A stretch of DNA of 9,949 nt from a bacterium (GCA_021780625.1 JAJXYI010000165.1:1-9949), one strand, 5' to 3'; numbered from the stretch's first letter, positions 1 to 7,352 are shown. Numbers and translations are program-made. The notes: generated by a model not told the origin, from the sequence alone.

Positions 1-1674
1 GGCGTCTTCGCGGCGTTCGTGGCGCTATCCCTGAAGCTGCTCGGTGAACGGCGCGCCGTCTGGCTCGGCTGGCTGCGCCGCCCGGGCTGGCCCGGCCTCG
101 TGATCGCACTCGCCACCGTCTTCGTGCTGATGGGCGACCCCTTCGGACACAAGATCCTGTTCGACGAGTACGTGCTGCAATCCACCGCGCGCTACATGCA
201 CGAGACCCGCCAGATCGGAACCGTCTACCGCTCGTACTGGCTCGACGGCACCTTCCTCCCGATCGACGCGTTCCTCGACAAGCGCCCGTACTTCTTCGCG
301 TTCCTGGTCTGCCTCGTGCACGACCTCACGGGCTACCGCGTGGCAAACCTCTTCCTCGTCAACGCGGCCTGCGTTCCCGTCTTCCTCGGGCTCACCTATT
401 ACTTCGCCTCGTCCCTCGCCGGGAGACGCGCGGGCATCCTCGCCGTGCTGCTGCTCGCGACGCTTCCCCTGCTCGCGCAGAACGCCACCGGCGCAGGCAT
501 GGAGATGCACAACCTCACGATGATCGCGCTGACGCTGTGCCTCGCGCTGCTGTATCTGAGAAAACCCGACGCGCTACGGCTCGCGCTGCTCTGCCTCTCG
601 ACCGTGCTGCTGTCGCAGAGCCGGTACGAATCGGTCATCTTCGTCGGACCGGTCGCCTTCGTGATCTGGTCCGGCTGGGCGCGACGCCGCGAGCCGCTGA
701 TCACGGGCACCCTCATCGCGACGCCCCTGCTGTTCATTCCCTACGCGTGGCACAACCGCGTGCTGTCCGCCACGCCTCTGCTGTGGCAGCTGCAGGAGGG
801 TCAGACCGCGCGGTTCAGCACGGCCTACCTCGACGAGAACCTGCGCGGGGCCTGGCACTTCTTCTTCGACGTTCATGGCGACCTCGCGGATTCCTGGTGG
901 CTGTCGGCGCTCGGCCTCGCGGCACTGCTCTACGTGCTCTGGCTCGGCCTGCGCCGATCGCGTCGGTGCGAGACCGCCCCCCTGACTCCCGCCTCCTATG
1001 CGCTCGTCGCCTTCGGCCTGGGCGCGGCGGTCCATCTCACGCTACTCCAATTCTATTACTGGGCGCGCTTCGACGACGTCATCGCCTCGCGTTTCAGCCT
1101 GCCCACGTACTTCGTCGCGGCCCTCTGCGCGGCCCTGATGGCCGGGCGCCTGGAGCAGCGTTGGAAGGGAGTGATGCGCGCAGCCTTCTGGGGCACGGGC
1201 CTGTATCTGTTCGCCGGAGCCATTCCCGCCATGGCCACCCACCTGTACACGAGCCAGAACACGGTCGCCGCCGAGCTGCGGTGGGAGCTGTCCTTCGTGC
1301 AGGCACGACCCAAGGTCCCGCGACTCATCATCGCCGACAAGTCGACCATGCCGTGGATCATCCACGACATTCCCGCCATCATCGCAACCGTCGCGGCGCA
1401 GCGCGGAAACCAGATCAGGTATCACATGCAGCAGCAGACCTTCCAGGAGGTGCTGGTCACCCAGTCGATCCGGCCGACCTCCCCGAATGGCGATTTCGGC
1501 GTGAATCCCGCCGATCGCCTTCCGCCCCAATTCCATCTTCGAACCCTCGCCGAAAAACGCTTCGGCGGCCGGCTCGAGCGCATTTCGCTCGTGGAGTCCG
1601 TCGATTACAAGGCCCCGCCGCCGGGCAAGGCCGATGCGAAATCCTCGGGGAACGCCGCAACCCCAAAGGACTGA
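1..1674 (+). CDS. GT-C type (PMT/ArnT-like) membrane glycosyltransferase, 5' end missing
   Basis: The frame is open from the first base, and its first residues (GVFAAFVALSLKLL) look like the end of a membrane helix, so the gene almost certainly starts upstream of the window; the GTG at 19 is unlikely to be the start. About 11-13 hydrophobic segments fill the first 420 or so residues, followed by a soluble tail of about 130 residues. Family marks, counted from the first codon of the window: an acidic pair in the first extracytoplasmic loop (FDEY, D55-E56), where GT-C enzymes carry the catalytic acid; a following KRPYFF segment; and an AGRRAGILAVLLLATLP helix start as in PMT_2-type proteins. 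By family, it would move a sugar from a polyprenyl-phosphate donor to a lipid, glycan or protein on the outer face of the cytoplasmic membrane. Acceptor and sugar cannot be read. The next gene follows after 93 bases on the same strand. The GT-C class is fairly sure, the subfamily is not. Confidence 0.8.
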   Translation, partial: GVFAAFVALSLKLLGERRAVWLGWLRRPGWPGLVIALATVFVLMGDPFGHKILFDEYVLQSTARYMHETRQIGTVYRSYWLDGTFLPIDAFLDKRPYFFAFLVCLVHDLTGYRVANLFLVNAACVPVFLGLTYYFASSLAGRRAGILAVLLLATLPLLAQNATGAGMEMHNLTMIALTLCLALLYLRKPDALRLALLCLSTVLLSQSRYESVIFVGPVAFVIWSGWARRREPLITGTLIATPLLFIPYAWHNRVLSATPLLWQLQEGQTARFSTAYLDENLRGAWHFFFDVHGDLADSWWLSALGLAALLYVLWLGLRRSRRCETAPLTPASYALVAFGLGAAVHLTLLQFYYWARFDDVIASRFSLPTYFVAALCAALMAGRLEQRWKGVMRAAFWGTGLYLFAGAIPAMATHLYTSQNTVAAELRWELSFVQARPKVPRLIIADKSTMPWIIHDIPAIIATVAAQRGNQIRYHMQQQTFQEVLVTQSIRPTSPNGDFGVNPADRLPPQFHLRTLAEKRFGGRLERISLVESVDYKAPPPGKADAKSSGNAATPKD

Positions 1675-1767
1675 TGGACTGAAGTCGTCCCCCCGCCCCC
1701 GTCCGCAATTTTCCTGGCGTACCGTACTCCGGACCGACCGCCGCCTTTTAGTCCCTCCCTCCCCTGC

Positions 1768-3597
1768 ATGAAACTGAAGCCCTCGCTGCAACGCGGCACT
1801 TGGATCAGCATCGGCCTGTGTGTCGTACTGGTCGCGGCGGTGCTGGCTCTCTACGCGCACACCACGGGTTTCCGGTTCGTGATGTTCGACGACGACAACA
1901 ACATCTACCTCAATCCGATGATTTGTGCACCGGACCTGCGCTTCCTGACCTGGATGGTCACCGAGGCGAGTCGGATGCCGCGCTATCTTCCGCTGGGCTG
2001 GCTGGGCTTTTCGTGCGTGTTTGCCGCGGGCGGACTGGATCCGGCATGGTGGCACGCGGCAAATATCGGCCTCCATGCCACGAACGCCGTGCTGGCATTC
2101 GCCGTCTTCAGCCGACTGCTGTCCCGGCGGGCGCCGGCCGGCCGCCGCGCCGACTCGGCGTGGCGCGCGTGGTGCGCCGCAGCAGGCGCGGCATTCTGGG
2201 CGCTTCATCCGCTGCGCGTCGAGAGCGTCGCCTGGGCTTCGGGACAACTCTACTTGCACGCCACCGCGTGGGCGCTTGTATCCACGCTGGCATTTCAAAT
2301 CGCCCTCGAGCGGCGCAGGGACGGGCGCCCCAGTTTTGGGACCTTCCTGGTCAGCGCGCTCGCCTGCGCCGCCTCGCTGTTCACCTATCCGCTCGCCTTC
2401 GGCCTGCCCGTGGTCCTTGCCATCATTGCACTCGCAATGCCCAACGGGGGACGCAGCGGGGAAAAACCGCCGCTCTCCCGGAGGAGAATTTTCGGCCTGG
2501 TGGCCCCTCACCTTGTGCTGGCCGTGGCCGTTCTCGGCATGGCATTGGCGGTGCGAATCGGACAGGTCGGGCTGTGGAAACCCGTGGCGTCGACTTCGAG
2601 CTTCGGGGTAGGAGCCCGCCTCGCACAGGCCTCGTATCTCGTGGTGCGCTACCTCGGACTGAGCGTGGCCCCCGTCGGATTGACCCCGGCGGATGACCTC
2701 CTCCAGAGCTTTGATCCGGCCTCCGCCCTGTTCGTCGGGTCGGTCGTGCTGGCACTGGGCCTGACCGCCGCGGCGTGGTTCCTCCGGAGGCGTCTGCCGG
2801 CGTTGGGCTGGTTGTGGCTCGCCTACCTCGCGCTGCTGACGCCCTTCATGGGTTTCCTGGAGCATCCCTATTACCCCTGTGATCGCTACACCTACCTGCC
2901 GGGCCTGGTGCTCGCCGCAGCCGTGACCCTGGCGCTCGGCACGATCGCCTCCTCCCGCGCACGCGTGACGGCCCTGGGCGCCACGCTCGTTCTAGTGGGA
3001 GTGTATTCGACCTTGAGCTACAAACAGACGGCCGTGTGGCGCGACAACCACACGCTTTTCGGCCGCATCGTCCAGCGCGCAAGAACGGAGCGACTGCGCG
3101 ACTACTTCGAGGGACGCCTTGCCTGGAGCGACGCGCTGTTGGGCAACACCAACGCCTATGCCGCTCGCATCGCCCGGCTCGCCGCCGCACACCCCGGCGA
3201 TCCGGATCTCGCGGCGATTCGGCGGCGGGTCGCCACCCTGGATGCGACACCGGCCAATGCGGCGGAGGGCCTGTCGCCGCTCGCCCGCGAGCTGCAGCGC
3301 ATGGCGCTGGAAGACGCGAAGTCGGGCAGGCTTTTCGATGCCGAGCAGCGCCTCCGCTATGCCTTGAACCTTTCGCCGACTTTTTCTGAGGCTCGGTATA
3401 ACCTCGCGGTCATCCTCGCCCAGCGTGGACTCCCGCGCGACGCCGTGGCCCAGTTTTTGTGGGCCATCGCTCCCCGCTCAGGCCTGGTTTTGGCAAACGC
3501 GCAAAAGACGCGGATGTTCGGGATCCTCGCGACCGCCTTCGAAGCGGCCGGCGAACCGCGCTGGGCGCTCGCCTGCCAGCACGCGAAAGTCCGCTGA
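1768..3597 (+). CDS. TMTC-like multi-pass membrane protein with C-terminal TPR repeats
   Basis: 609 residues. An N-terminal membrane helix (about 12-30) leads into an acidic loop, FDDDNNIYLNP (D41-D43), the usual place of the GT-C acid. Then come marks I associate with bacterial proteins related to eukaryotic TMTC O-mannosyltransferases: WWHAANIGLHATNAVLA (about 94-110), HPLRVESVAWASGQ (147-160), DRYTYLP (372-378) and a WRDNHTLF segment (424-431) after the last helix. Roughly ten hydrophobic segments are visible. The last 90 residues are soluble and hold about two TPR-like helix pairs (about 512-570, including EARYNLAVILAQRGLPRDAV). Such proteins are thought to glycosylate exported substrates from lipid-linked sugars; activity here is inferred. 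Two TPRs is short, since relatives often carry many. The ATG at 1768 is chosen because a basic n-region and a helix follow it; no Shine-Dalgarno is seen (upstream is C/T-rich). The 93-base gap on the left and same strand allow co-transcription with the preceding glycosyltransferase. Confidence 0.78.
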   Translation: MKLKPSLQRGTWISIGLCVVLVAAVLALYAHTTGFRFVMFDDDNNIYLNPMICAPDLRFLTWMVTEASRMPRYLPLGWLGFSCVFAAGGLDPAWWHAANIGLHATNAVLAFAVFSRLLSRRAPAGRRADSAWRAWCAAAGAAFWALHPLRVESVAWASGQLYLHATAWALVSTLAFQIALERRRDGRPSFGTFLVSALACAASLFTYPLAFGLPVVLAIIALAMPNGGRSGEKPPLSRRRIFGLVAPHLVLAVAVLGMALAVRIGQVGLWKPVASTSSFGVGARLAQASYLVVRYLGLSVAPVGLTPADDLLQSFDPASALFVGSVVLALGLTAAAWFLRRRLPALGWLWLAYLALLTPFMGFLEHPYYPCDRYTYLPGLVLAAAVTLALGTIASSRARVTALGATLVLVGVYSTLSYKQTAVWRDNHTLFGRIVQRARTERLRDYFEGRLAWSDALLGNTNAYAARIARLAAAHPGDPDLAAIRRRVATLDATPANAAEGLSPLARELQRMALEDAKSGRLFDAEQRLRYALNLSPTFSEARYNLAVILAQRGLPRDAVAQFLWAIAPRSGLVLANAQKTRMFGILATAFEAAGEPRWALACQHAKVR

Positions 3598-3721
3598 GCA
3601 ACGCCGCTCCGGTGTCCGTCCAGGCTGAATCGATCCGGACGATCCAGGTTTTTTCCGGGGAAGCGGGTTTGCGGACTTGATCGCGAAGGTGGTATCGACC
3701 TTTACCGGCCCGCATCACCCC

Positions 3722-5155
3722 ATGAAAATCCCGCCCCTCCTCGTCGGCGCACTCATCGCTCTCGTCGCCATCGCACTGCCCTCCCACGCCACCGCCTCGC
3801 CCGCCTTTGCCCTCGGCGCAGACATCAGCTGGGTCACCCAGATGGAGTCCTCGGGAGTGAAATTCTACGACGCCGGCGGCACTCAGCAGGACTGTTTCGC
3901 CCTGATGAAATCGCTCGGCATGAATTCGATCCGTCTCCGTGTGTGGGTGAACCCCGCCGGCGGCTGGTGCGGACAGGACGACGTGGTGGCCAAGGCCAAA
4001 CGCGCCGCCGCGCTCGGGATGCATATCCTGATCGACTTTCACTACAGCGACTCCTGGGCCGATCCGGGCAAGCAGAACGTGCCCGCCGCCTGGATCGGGG
4101 CCGACATCAACCAGCTTGCGACCGACGTGGCCGCCCACACCACCGCCGTGCTCTCCGCCCTGAAGGCTGCTGGGGTCACGCCCGACTGGGTGCAGATTGG
4201 AAACGAGACCAACTCCGGCATGCTCTGGCCGCTCGGCAGCACGAGCAGCGGATTCGCGAACTTCACGCTCCTCGTCAACGCGGGCAACGACGCCGCAAAG
4301 GCCGTCTTCCCTTCCGTGAAGACGATCGTCCACATCTCCAACGGTTACGACGACTCCCTCTTTCGCTGGATGTTCGACGGGCTCACCGCCGCCGGTGCCC
4401 GCTTCGACGTGATCGGCATGTCGCTGTATCCGGATTCCACCGACTGGCCGGAGAAAGACAGCGAATGTCTCGACACGATGAACGACATGGTGGCCCGCTA
4501 CGGAAAGCAGGTCATGGTCTGCGAGGTCGGGATGGACAGCTCGGCCGTCCAACCGAGCCGGGCGTTCCTGGCGGACATCATCGCAAAGACGAAATCCGTC
4601 GCCGGCGGCGCGGGTCTCGGCGTGTTCTACTGGGAGCCCGAATGCTACGGCGGCTGGCAGGGCTACACCAAGGGCGCCTTCGACTCCACCGGCAAGCCGA
4701 CCCTCGCGCTCAACGCCTTCAAGGTCGCAGCCTCCGCCGGTGCGAGATCAACCTTCACCAGCATCTCGTCACGCTCGTACGTGGGTACGGGCGACAACAT
4801 CGAAGTCGCAGGCTTCGTCATCTCCGGCTCCTCGCCGAAAACCGTCCTCATCCGCGCCTCCGGACCCGCGCTCACGCCTTATGGCGTCTCGGGCGTCCTC
4901 TCCGACCCGATGCTCGAGCTGTACGACCAAGTCGGCCCGACGCTGATCGCGAGCGACGACAACTGGGGCGACAACCCCTCAATGGCCGCCGCAATCGCGA
5001 CCGTCGGCAAGCGCGTGGGCGCCTTTGCCTGGCCCGCAGGTTCCAAGGACGCCGCGCTACTGGTGACGCTCGACCCCGGCATCTACACCGCCCAGGTCAA
5101 GGGCGTGAACGGCGCCACCGGGGTCACTCTGATGGAAGTCTACGACGCCGACTAG
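3722..5155 (+). CDS. Secreted GH53 arabinogalactan endo-beta-1,4-galactanase with verrucomicrobial C-terminal module
   Basis: 477 residues. It would hydrolyse beta-1,4-galactan, such as pectic (rhamnogalacturonan I) side chains, outside the cytoplasm (EC 3.2.1.89 by family). The signal peptide covers about residues 1-30, MKIPPLLVGALIALVAIALP followed by SHATASPAFA, with possible cleavage after ATA or AFA. The GH53 domain spans about 31-340: LGADISW at 31-37, strand motif SIRLRVWVNP (69-78), HILIDFHYSDSWADPGKQ (101-118), acid/base Glu162 in IGNETN, probable nucleophile Glu268 in VMVCEVGMD, and YWEPE (303-307) near the end of the barrel. Residues about 343-477 form a second, beta-rich domain (VGTGDNIEVAGFVISG, VLIRASGPAL, SDDNWGDNP, LDPGIYTAQVKG) that I recognise from secreted Opitutus-type proteins; it may serve display or binding, function unknown. 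A frame-compatible TTG at 3677 adds 15 residues that spoil the signal peptide, so ATG 3722 is preferred despite no Shine-Dalgarno. No sugar transporter, regulator or other glycoside hydrolase lies next to it. Confidence 0.92.
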   Translation: MKIPPLLVGALIALVAIALPSHATASPAFALGADISWVTQMESSGVKFYDAGGTQQDCFALMKSLGMNSIRLRVWVNPAGGWCGQDDVVAKAKRAAALGMHILIDFHYSDSWADPGKQNVPAAWIGADINQLATDVAAHTTAVLSALKAAGVTPDWVQIGNETNSGMLWPLGSTSSGFANFTLLVNAGNDAAKAVFPSVKTIVHISNGYDDSLFRWMFDGLTAAGARFDVIGMSLYPDSTDWPEKDSECLDTMNDMVARYGKQVMVCEVGMDSSAVQPSRAFLADIIAKTKSVAGGAGLGVFYWEPECYGGWQGYTKGAFDSTGKPTLALNAFKVAASAGARSTFTSISSRSYVGTGDNIEVAGFVISGSSPKTVLIRASGPALTPYGVSGVLSDPMLELYDQVGPTLIASDDNWGDNPSMAAAIATVGKRVGAFAWPAGSKDAALLVTLDPGIYTAQVKGVNGATGVTLMEVYDAD

Positions 5156-5186
5156 GCCCGGCGGAAGAGAGCGGGAAGCGCGAATT

Positions 5187-5346
5187 GAGAATCTAGAATC
5201 CAGGAGTTAGGAGTTAGAATCGTCTGTCCCAGCCCTCTGACCTCTGACCGCCAACCGCCAACCGCCGACTTCCGAATTCCGACTTCCGACCTCTGGCTTC
5301 TGGCCTCTGACCTCTGGCTTCTGGCTTCTCGCTTCTCGCTTCTGAT
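5187..5346. repeat. Array of diverged 7-bp tandem repeats (STRR-like)
   Basis: Two blocks of heptamers lie between the galactanase and the next glycosyltransferase gene. The right block, 5235-5346, is exactly 16 consecutive units: CTCTGAC (5235, 5242, 5305), CGCCAAC (5249, 5256), CGCCGAC (5263), TTCCGAA (5270), TTCCGAC (5277, 5284), CTCTGGC (5291, 5312), TTCTGGC (5298, 5319), TTCTCGC (5326, 5333), TTCTGAT (5340). Unit position 3 is always C. Neighbouring units are identical or differ at few positions. The left block, 5187-5221, has five units: GAGAATC, TAGAATC, CAGGAGT, TAGGAGT, TAGAATC. A 13-base linker separates the blocks. This resembles the short tandemly repeated repetitive (heptanucleotide) sequences described from cyanobacteria; any relation is inference. 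Because 7 is not a multiple of 3, every frame reads as a 7-residue repeat, and the open frames over it on the minus strand should not be taken as genes. Confidence 0.85.
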
Positions 5347-5448
5347 TCGTAAACGCCTGCTCAAAGTGGCCATCGTCCGGCACAACGGCCACCGCGAAAG
5401 CGCTTCTGGCGTTGCCAACGGGCTCGGCGCGCCTGTCGTGGTGGGGTG
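5347..5448 (+). other. Non-coding leader between heptamer array and glycosyltransferase gene, with an inverted repeat
   Basis: About 100 bases with no convincing gene. It contains a 6-bp inverted repeat, GTGGCC (5366-5371) with GGCCAC (5387-5392) around a 15-base loop, and a smaller CGC-GAAA-GCG motif just after it. This could be the 5' untranslated leader of the following gene or a flank that travels with the repeat array. No clear -35/-10 pair was found. Role uncertain. Confidence 0.35.
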
Positions 5449-6741
5449 ATGGCTGATCTGCCGGACCCCCTCCAAACCGCCCAACCCCAGGCGAATGCCG
5501 CCACCGCCAGCATACGGCCCAAGCGTGGACCCTGGCTGTCACTCATGGGCGCCACGGTCCTGATGCTCACTCTGCTCGTGCTGCGTCCGGGGAGCTTCTT
5601 CGACCTCGGCATCAACACCTACGGGACCTGGTTCCTGGATTCCTACGCGATCCTCGCCTCGAACGACGCACAGGCCTTCGGACTCGACGTGTACAAGCCG
5701 AACCCGCTGGACCCCTTTCATCGACCGCACGTCTATTCGTCGTGGTGGCTCTGCCTGGGAAGTTTCGGTCTCACCCGGGCGGATACGCTGTGGGTCAGTC
5801 TCGTGCTGGTGGGCGGGTTCGTCCTGACCGCGCTCGCGGCGCTTCGCCCCCGGCGGTATTCCGAGGCGGCTTTTTATGCGGCCGTGCTGCTCGCGCCACC
5901 GATGCTGCTCGCCATCAACCGGGCAAACAACGACCTCGTCGTATTCGTGCTGCTCGCGATTCTCCCGTCCTGCGTGGTCGCGAGCAGCCGGATCGTCCGC
6001 AACGTCGTGCCCTTCCTCGTGGCCTTCGCGACGGGCCTGAAGTACTACCCCGCCGCGGCCGCGCTGCTCCTCCTCACCGGCCGCGACCGCCGCGAGGCCC
6101 GCGCCCGGGTCCTGATCCAGGCCCTGCTCTTCGCCGTCGTGGGAATCAGCATCGCGGGCGATCTTCGGAGGCTCCCCGGACTGATGCCGAAGACCGAAGG
6201 GCTCATGACGTTTGGCTCGACCGCCATTCCCTCGATGCTGAACTGGCGGCTCGGGCCCTGGGTGTTGGCTGCGGGGATCGTCGGCCTCGCCATCGCCGCC
6301 GCGCTCTGGATGCGGCAGGCGCGATCGGGAGAATCCGACCGATCGGCTGGCAAGGCCGATGCCTGCGAGCTGCGTTTCGTCCTGGGCGCCGCGCTCCTCT
6401 GCGCCTGTTTCTGGCTCGGCATGAACCAGGGCTATCGCTGGGTGTTCGCCGTGTGGCTTGCGCCCTGGCTCTGGCGCGAGGGCTTTGCGGTCGCCCCCGG
6501 GACTCGCGACCGGCTAGCGCGTGCGACGGGCTTCCTGCTGATCGCCGTGCTGTGGACAGATTCGTTCATTGCGATCGGACTCAACCGGCTCCTCGGCACG
6601 GTGCCACTGGCCACCCTGCTGCGCTGGTCCAACGGTCTCTATGCCCTGGAACAGCCCATGACCTGGACCTTCTTCGCCTGCCTGCTCGCGCTCCTGATCC
6701 GGTTTCTCAGGAGTCACTCGGTCCTTCGACGGGCCGCCTGA
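5449..6741 (+). CDS. GT87/DUF2029-type GT-C membrane glycosyltransferase
   Basis: 430 residues with about 9-10 membrane segments, starting at about 29-47 after a soluble, Ala/Pro-rich N-terminus. The first extracytoplasmic loop is rich in acidic and aromatic residues (FFDLGINTYGTWFLDS, 50-65; D52 and D65 are candidate acids) and continues to DVYKPNPLDPF (80-90), like the 'DvYnpfdP' loop of this family. NRANNDLVVFVLLA (157-170) and ATGLKYYPAAAALLLL (194-209) match the conserved 'RgN.D' and 'a.KlyP' signatures of GT87 proteins, whose best known members are actinobacterial polyprenyl-phosphomannose-dependent alpha-mannosyltransferases such as PimE. It would act at the outer face of the cytoplasmic membrane; sugar and acceptor are unknown. 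An overlapping GTG start at 5446 is equally possible; a G-rich stretch (GTGGTGGGG) just upstream is the nearest thing to a ribosome binding site. It is preceded by the heptamer array and followed after 12 bases by a strong hairpin. Confidence 0.8.
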   Translation: MADLPDPLQTAQPQANAATASIRPKRGPWLSLMGATVLMLTLLVLRPGSFFDLGINTYGTWFLDSYAILASNDAQAFGLDVYKPNPLDPFHRPHVYSSWWLCLGSFGLTRADTLWVSLVLVGGFVLTALAALRPRRYSEAAFYAAVLLAPPMLLAINRANNDLVVFVLLAILPSCVVASSRIVRNVVPFLVAFATGLKYYPAAAALLLLTGRDRREARARVLIQALLFAVVGISIAGDLRRLPGLMPKTEGLMTFGSTAIPSMLNWRLGPWVLAAGIVGLAIAAALWMRQARSGESDRSAGKADACELRFVLGAALLCACFWLGMNQGYRWVFAVWLAPWLWREGFAVAPGTRDRLARATGFLLIAVLWTDSFIAIGLNRLLGTVPLATLLRWSNGLYALEQPMTWTFFACLLALLIRFLRSHSVLRRAA

Positions 6742-6753
6742 ATCGGCCCGTGG

Positions 6754-6773
6754 CGGAGCGCCGAGGCGCTCCG
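6754..6773. repeat. Perfect GC-rich hairpin after the GT87-type gene (possible terminator or REP-like element)
   Basis: CGGAGCGCC at 6754-6762 pairs perfectly with GGCGCTCCG at 6765-6773. In RNA it would fold as an 8-bp stem with a CGAG tetraloop, extendable outward by a G-T and a G-C pair. It starts 12 bases after the TGA at 6739-6741 and lies in a 155-base gap before the next same-strand gene. No T-run follows, so it is not a classical intrinsic terminator. It may be an atypical terminator, an mRNA 3'-end stabiliser, or one copy of a dispersed palindromic element. The structure is certain, the role is not. Confidence 0.55.
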
Positions 6774-6896
6774 TCCAAAGCGGAGACGAAGCCAGAAATG
6801 CAGAGGCTCGGTCTCGGCTCACGACCCATTCATCAGGCCCCCACCAGGTTCATGGATCTCTCTTGCCGTGATCATCGGCACAGGCACGCTGCCGGC

Positions 6897-7352
6897 ATGC
6901 GTCTGCGCCACCTCGCATTCCTTCTCGCCTCCTCCGCCGCCCTGTTCGCCGGTGGACAGCAGATCGTGCGCGTGTGGACGAACTATCGCGACGCCGCGTA
7001 CTTCGACCGCATCGGGGAATACTTCGGCGGGCGGGAACATCACAGCGGACGCATGGTGCTGCGCTCGCAACCCGAACACCGCGCCGGGTTCTATTTTCTG
7101 GTCCGAATCACGGAGCCCAAAGCCGTGCCCGCGGGCAGCCGCTGGGTGCTCGACGTGATCCTTCCCGACCACAAGCACGCGAAGACGTTCACCTACGCCT
7201 TGCCGCAGGGCCAGACCGAGCCCGTGGCCCTGCTCGGCCTGACCGGCCCCGACTGGCCGGGGCCGAAGGTCCACCCGCTCGCCTGGCACGTGCAGCTGGT
7301 CGGACCCGACGGCCGGGTCCTCCTCACCAAATCGAGCTTCCTCTGGGAGTAG
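6897..7352 (+). CDS. Small exported protein of unknown function
   Basis: 151 residues. The N-terminus is a likely signal peptide: basic MRLRH, then LAFLLASSAALFAGG (6-20). There is no lipobox cysteine, so it would be periplasmic, secreted or tethered by the uncleaved helix. The rest is probably beta-rich: YFGGREHHSGRMVLRSQ (42-58), AGFYFLVRI (63-71), RWVLDVILPDHKHAKTFTY (82-100), LLGLTGPDWPGPKVHPLAWHVQLVG (112-136) and an end in KSSFLWE. I recall similar uncharacterised short exported proteins in Opitutus-like genomes but cannot name a domain; an Ig- or C2-like sandwich is a guess. ATG 6897 is chosen over in-frame ATG 6852, which would add a 15-residue His/Arg-rich stretch ahead of the signal peptide. 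No Shine-Dalgarno is seen. It runs convergently into the S9 peptidase gene, with only 30 bases between the stops. Confidence 0.7.
   Translation: MRLRHLAFLLASSAALFAGGQQIVRVWTNYRDAAYFDRIGEYFGGREHHSGRMVLRSQPEHRAGFYFLVRITEPKAVPAGSRWVLDVILPDHKHAKTFTYALPQGQTEPVALLGLTGPDWPGPKVHPLAWHVQLVGPDGRVLLTKSSFLWE

Noticed and set aside
1042..2865. A 607-codon open frame on the minus strand, antisense to the first two genes.
   Set aside because: Its translation is low-complexity and rich in Arg, Gly, Gln and Glu, with no domain; it crosses two well-supported plus-strand genes and is the usual by-product of high-GC codon use.
3614..3654. Possible intrinsic terminator: GTCCG (3614-3618) with CGGAC (3636-3640), then six T at 3649-3654.
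   Set aside because: The stem is only 5 bp with a 17-base loop, and the T-run does not directly follow it.
3677..3721. Upstream TTG start for the galactanase.
   Set aside because: It adds a 15-residue stretch (MIAKVVSTFTGPHHP) that would hide a textbook signal peptide starting at ATG 3722.
5187..5346. Possible CRISPR array.
   Set aside because: The repeats are contiguous 7-mers with no spacers of 30 or so bases, and there are no cas genes.
5207..5542. Minus-strand open frame with a QKPEV-type 7-residue repeat.
   Set aside because: The peptide repeat is a direct product of the 7-bp DNA repeat, which reads as a 7-residue repeat in any frame; it is not evidence of a protein.
5742..7352. A long plus-strand open frame that would fuse upstream sequence to the small exported protein.
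   Set aside because: The part before 6897 is a shifted-frame shadow of the GT87-type gene (Arg/Pro/Ala-rich, no membrane segments); only the part from 6897 has a signal peptide and protein-like composition.
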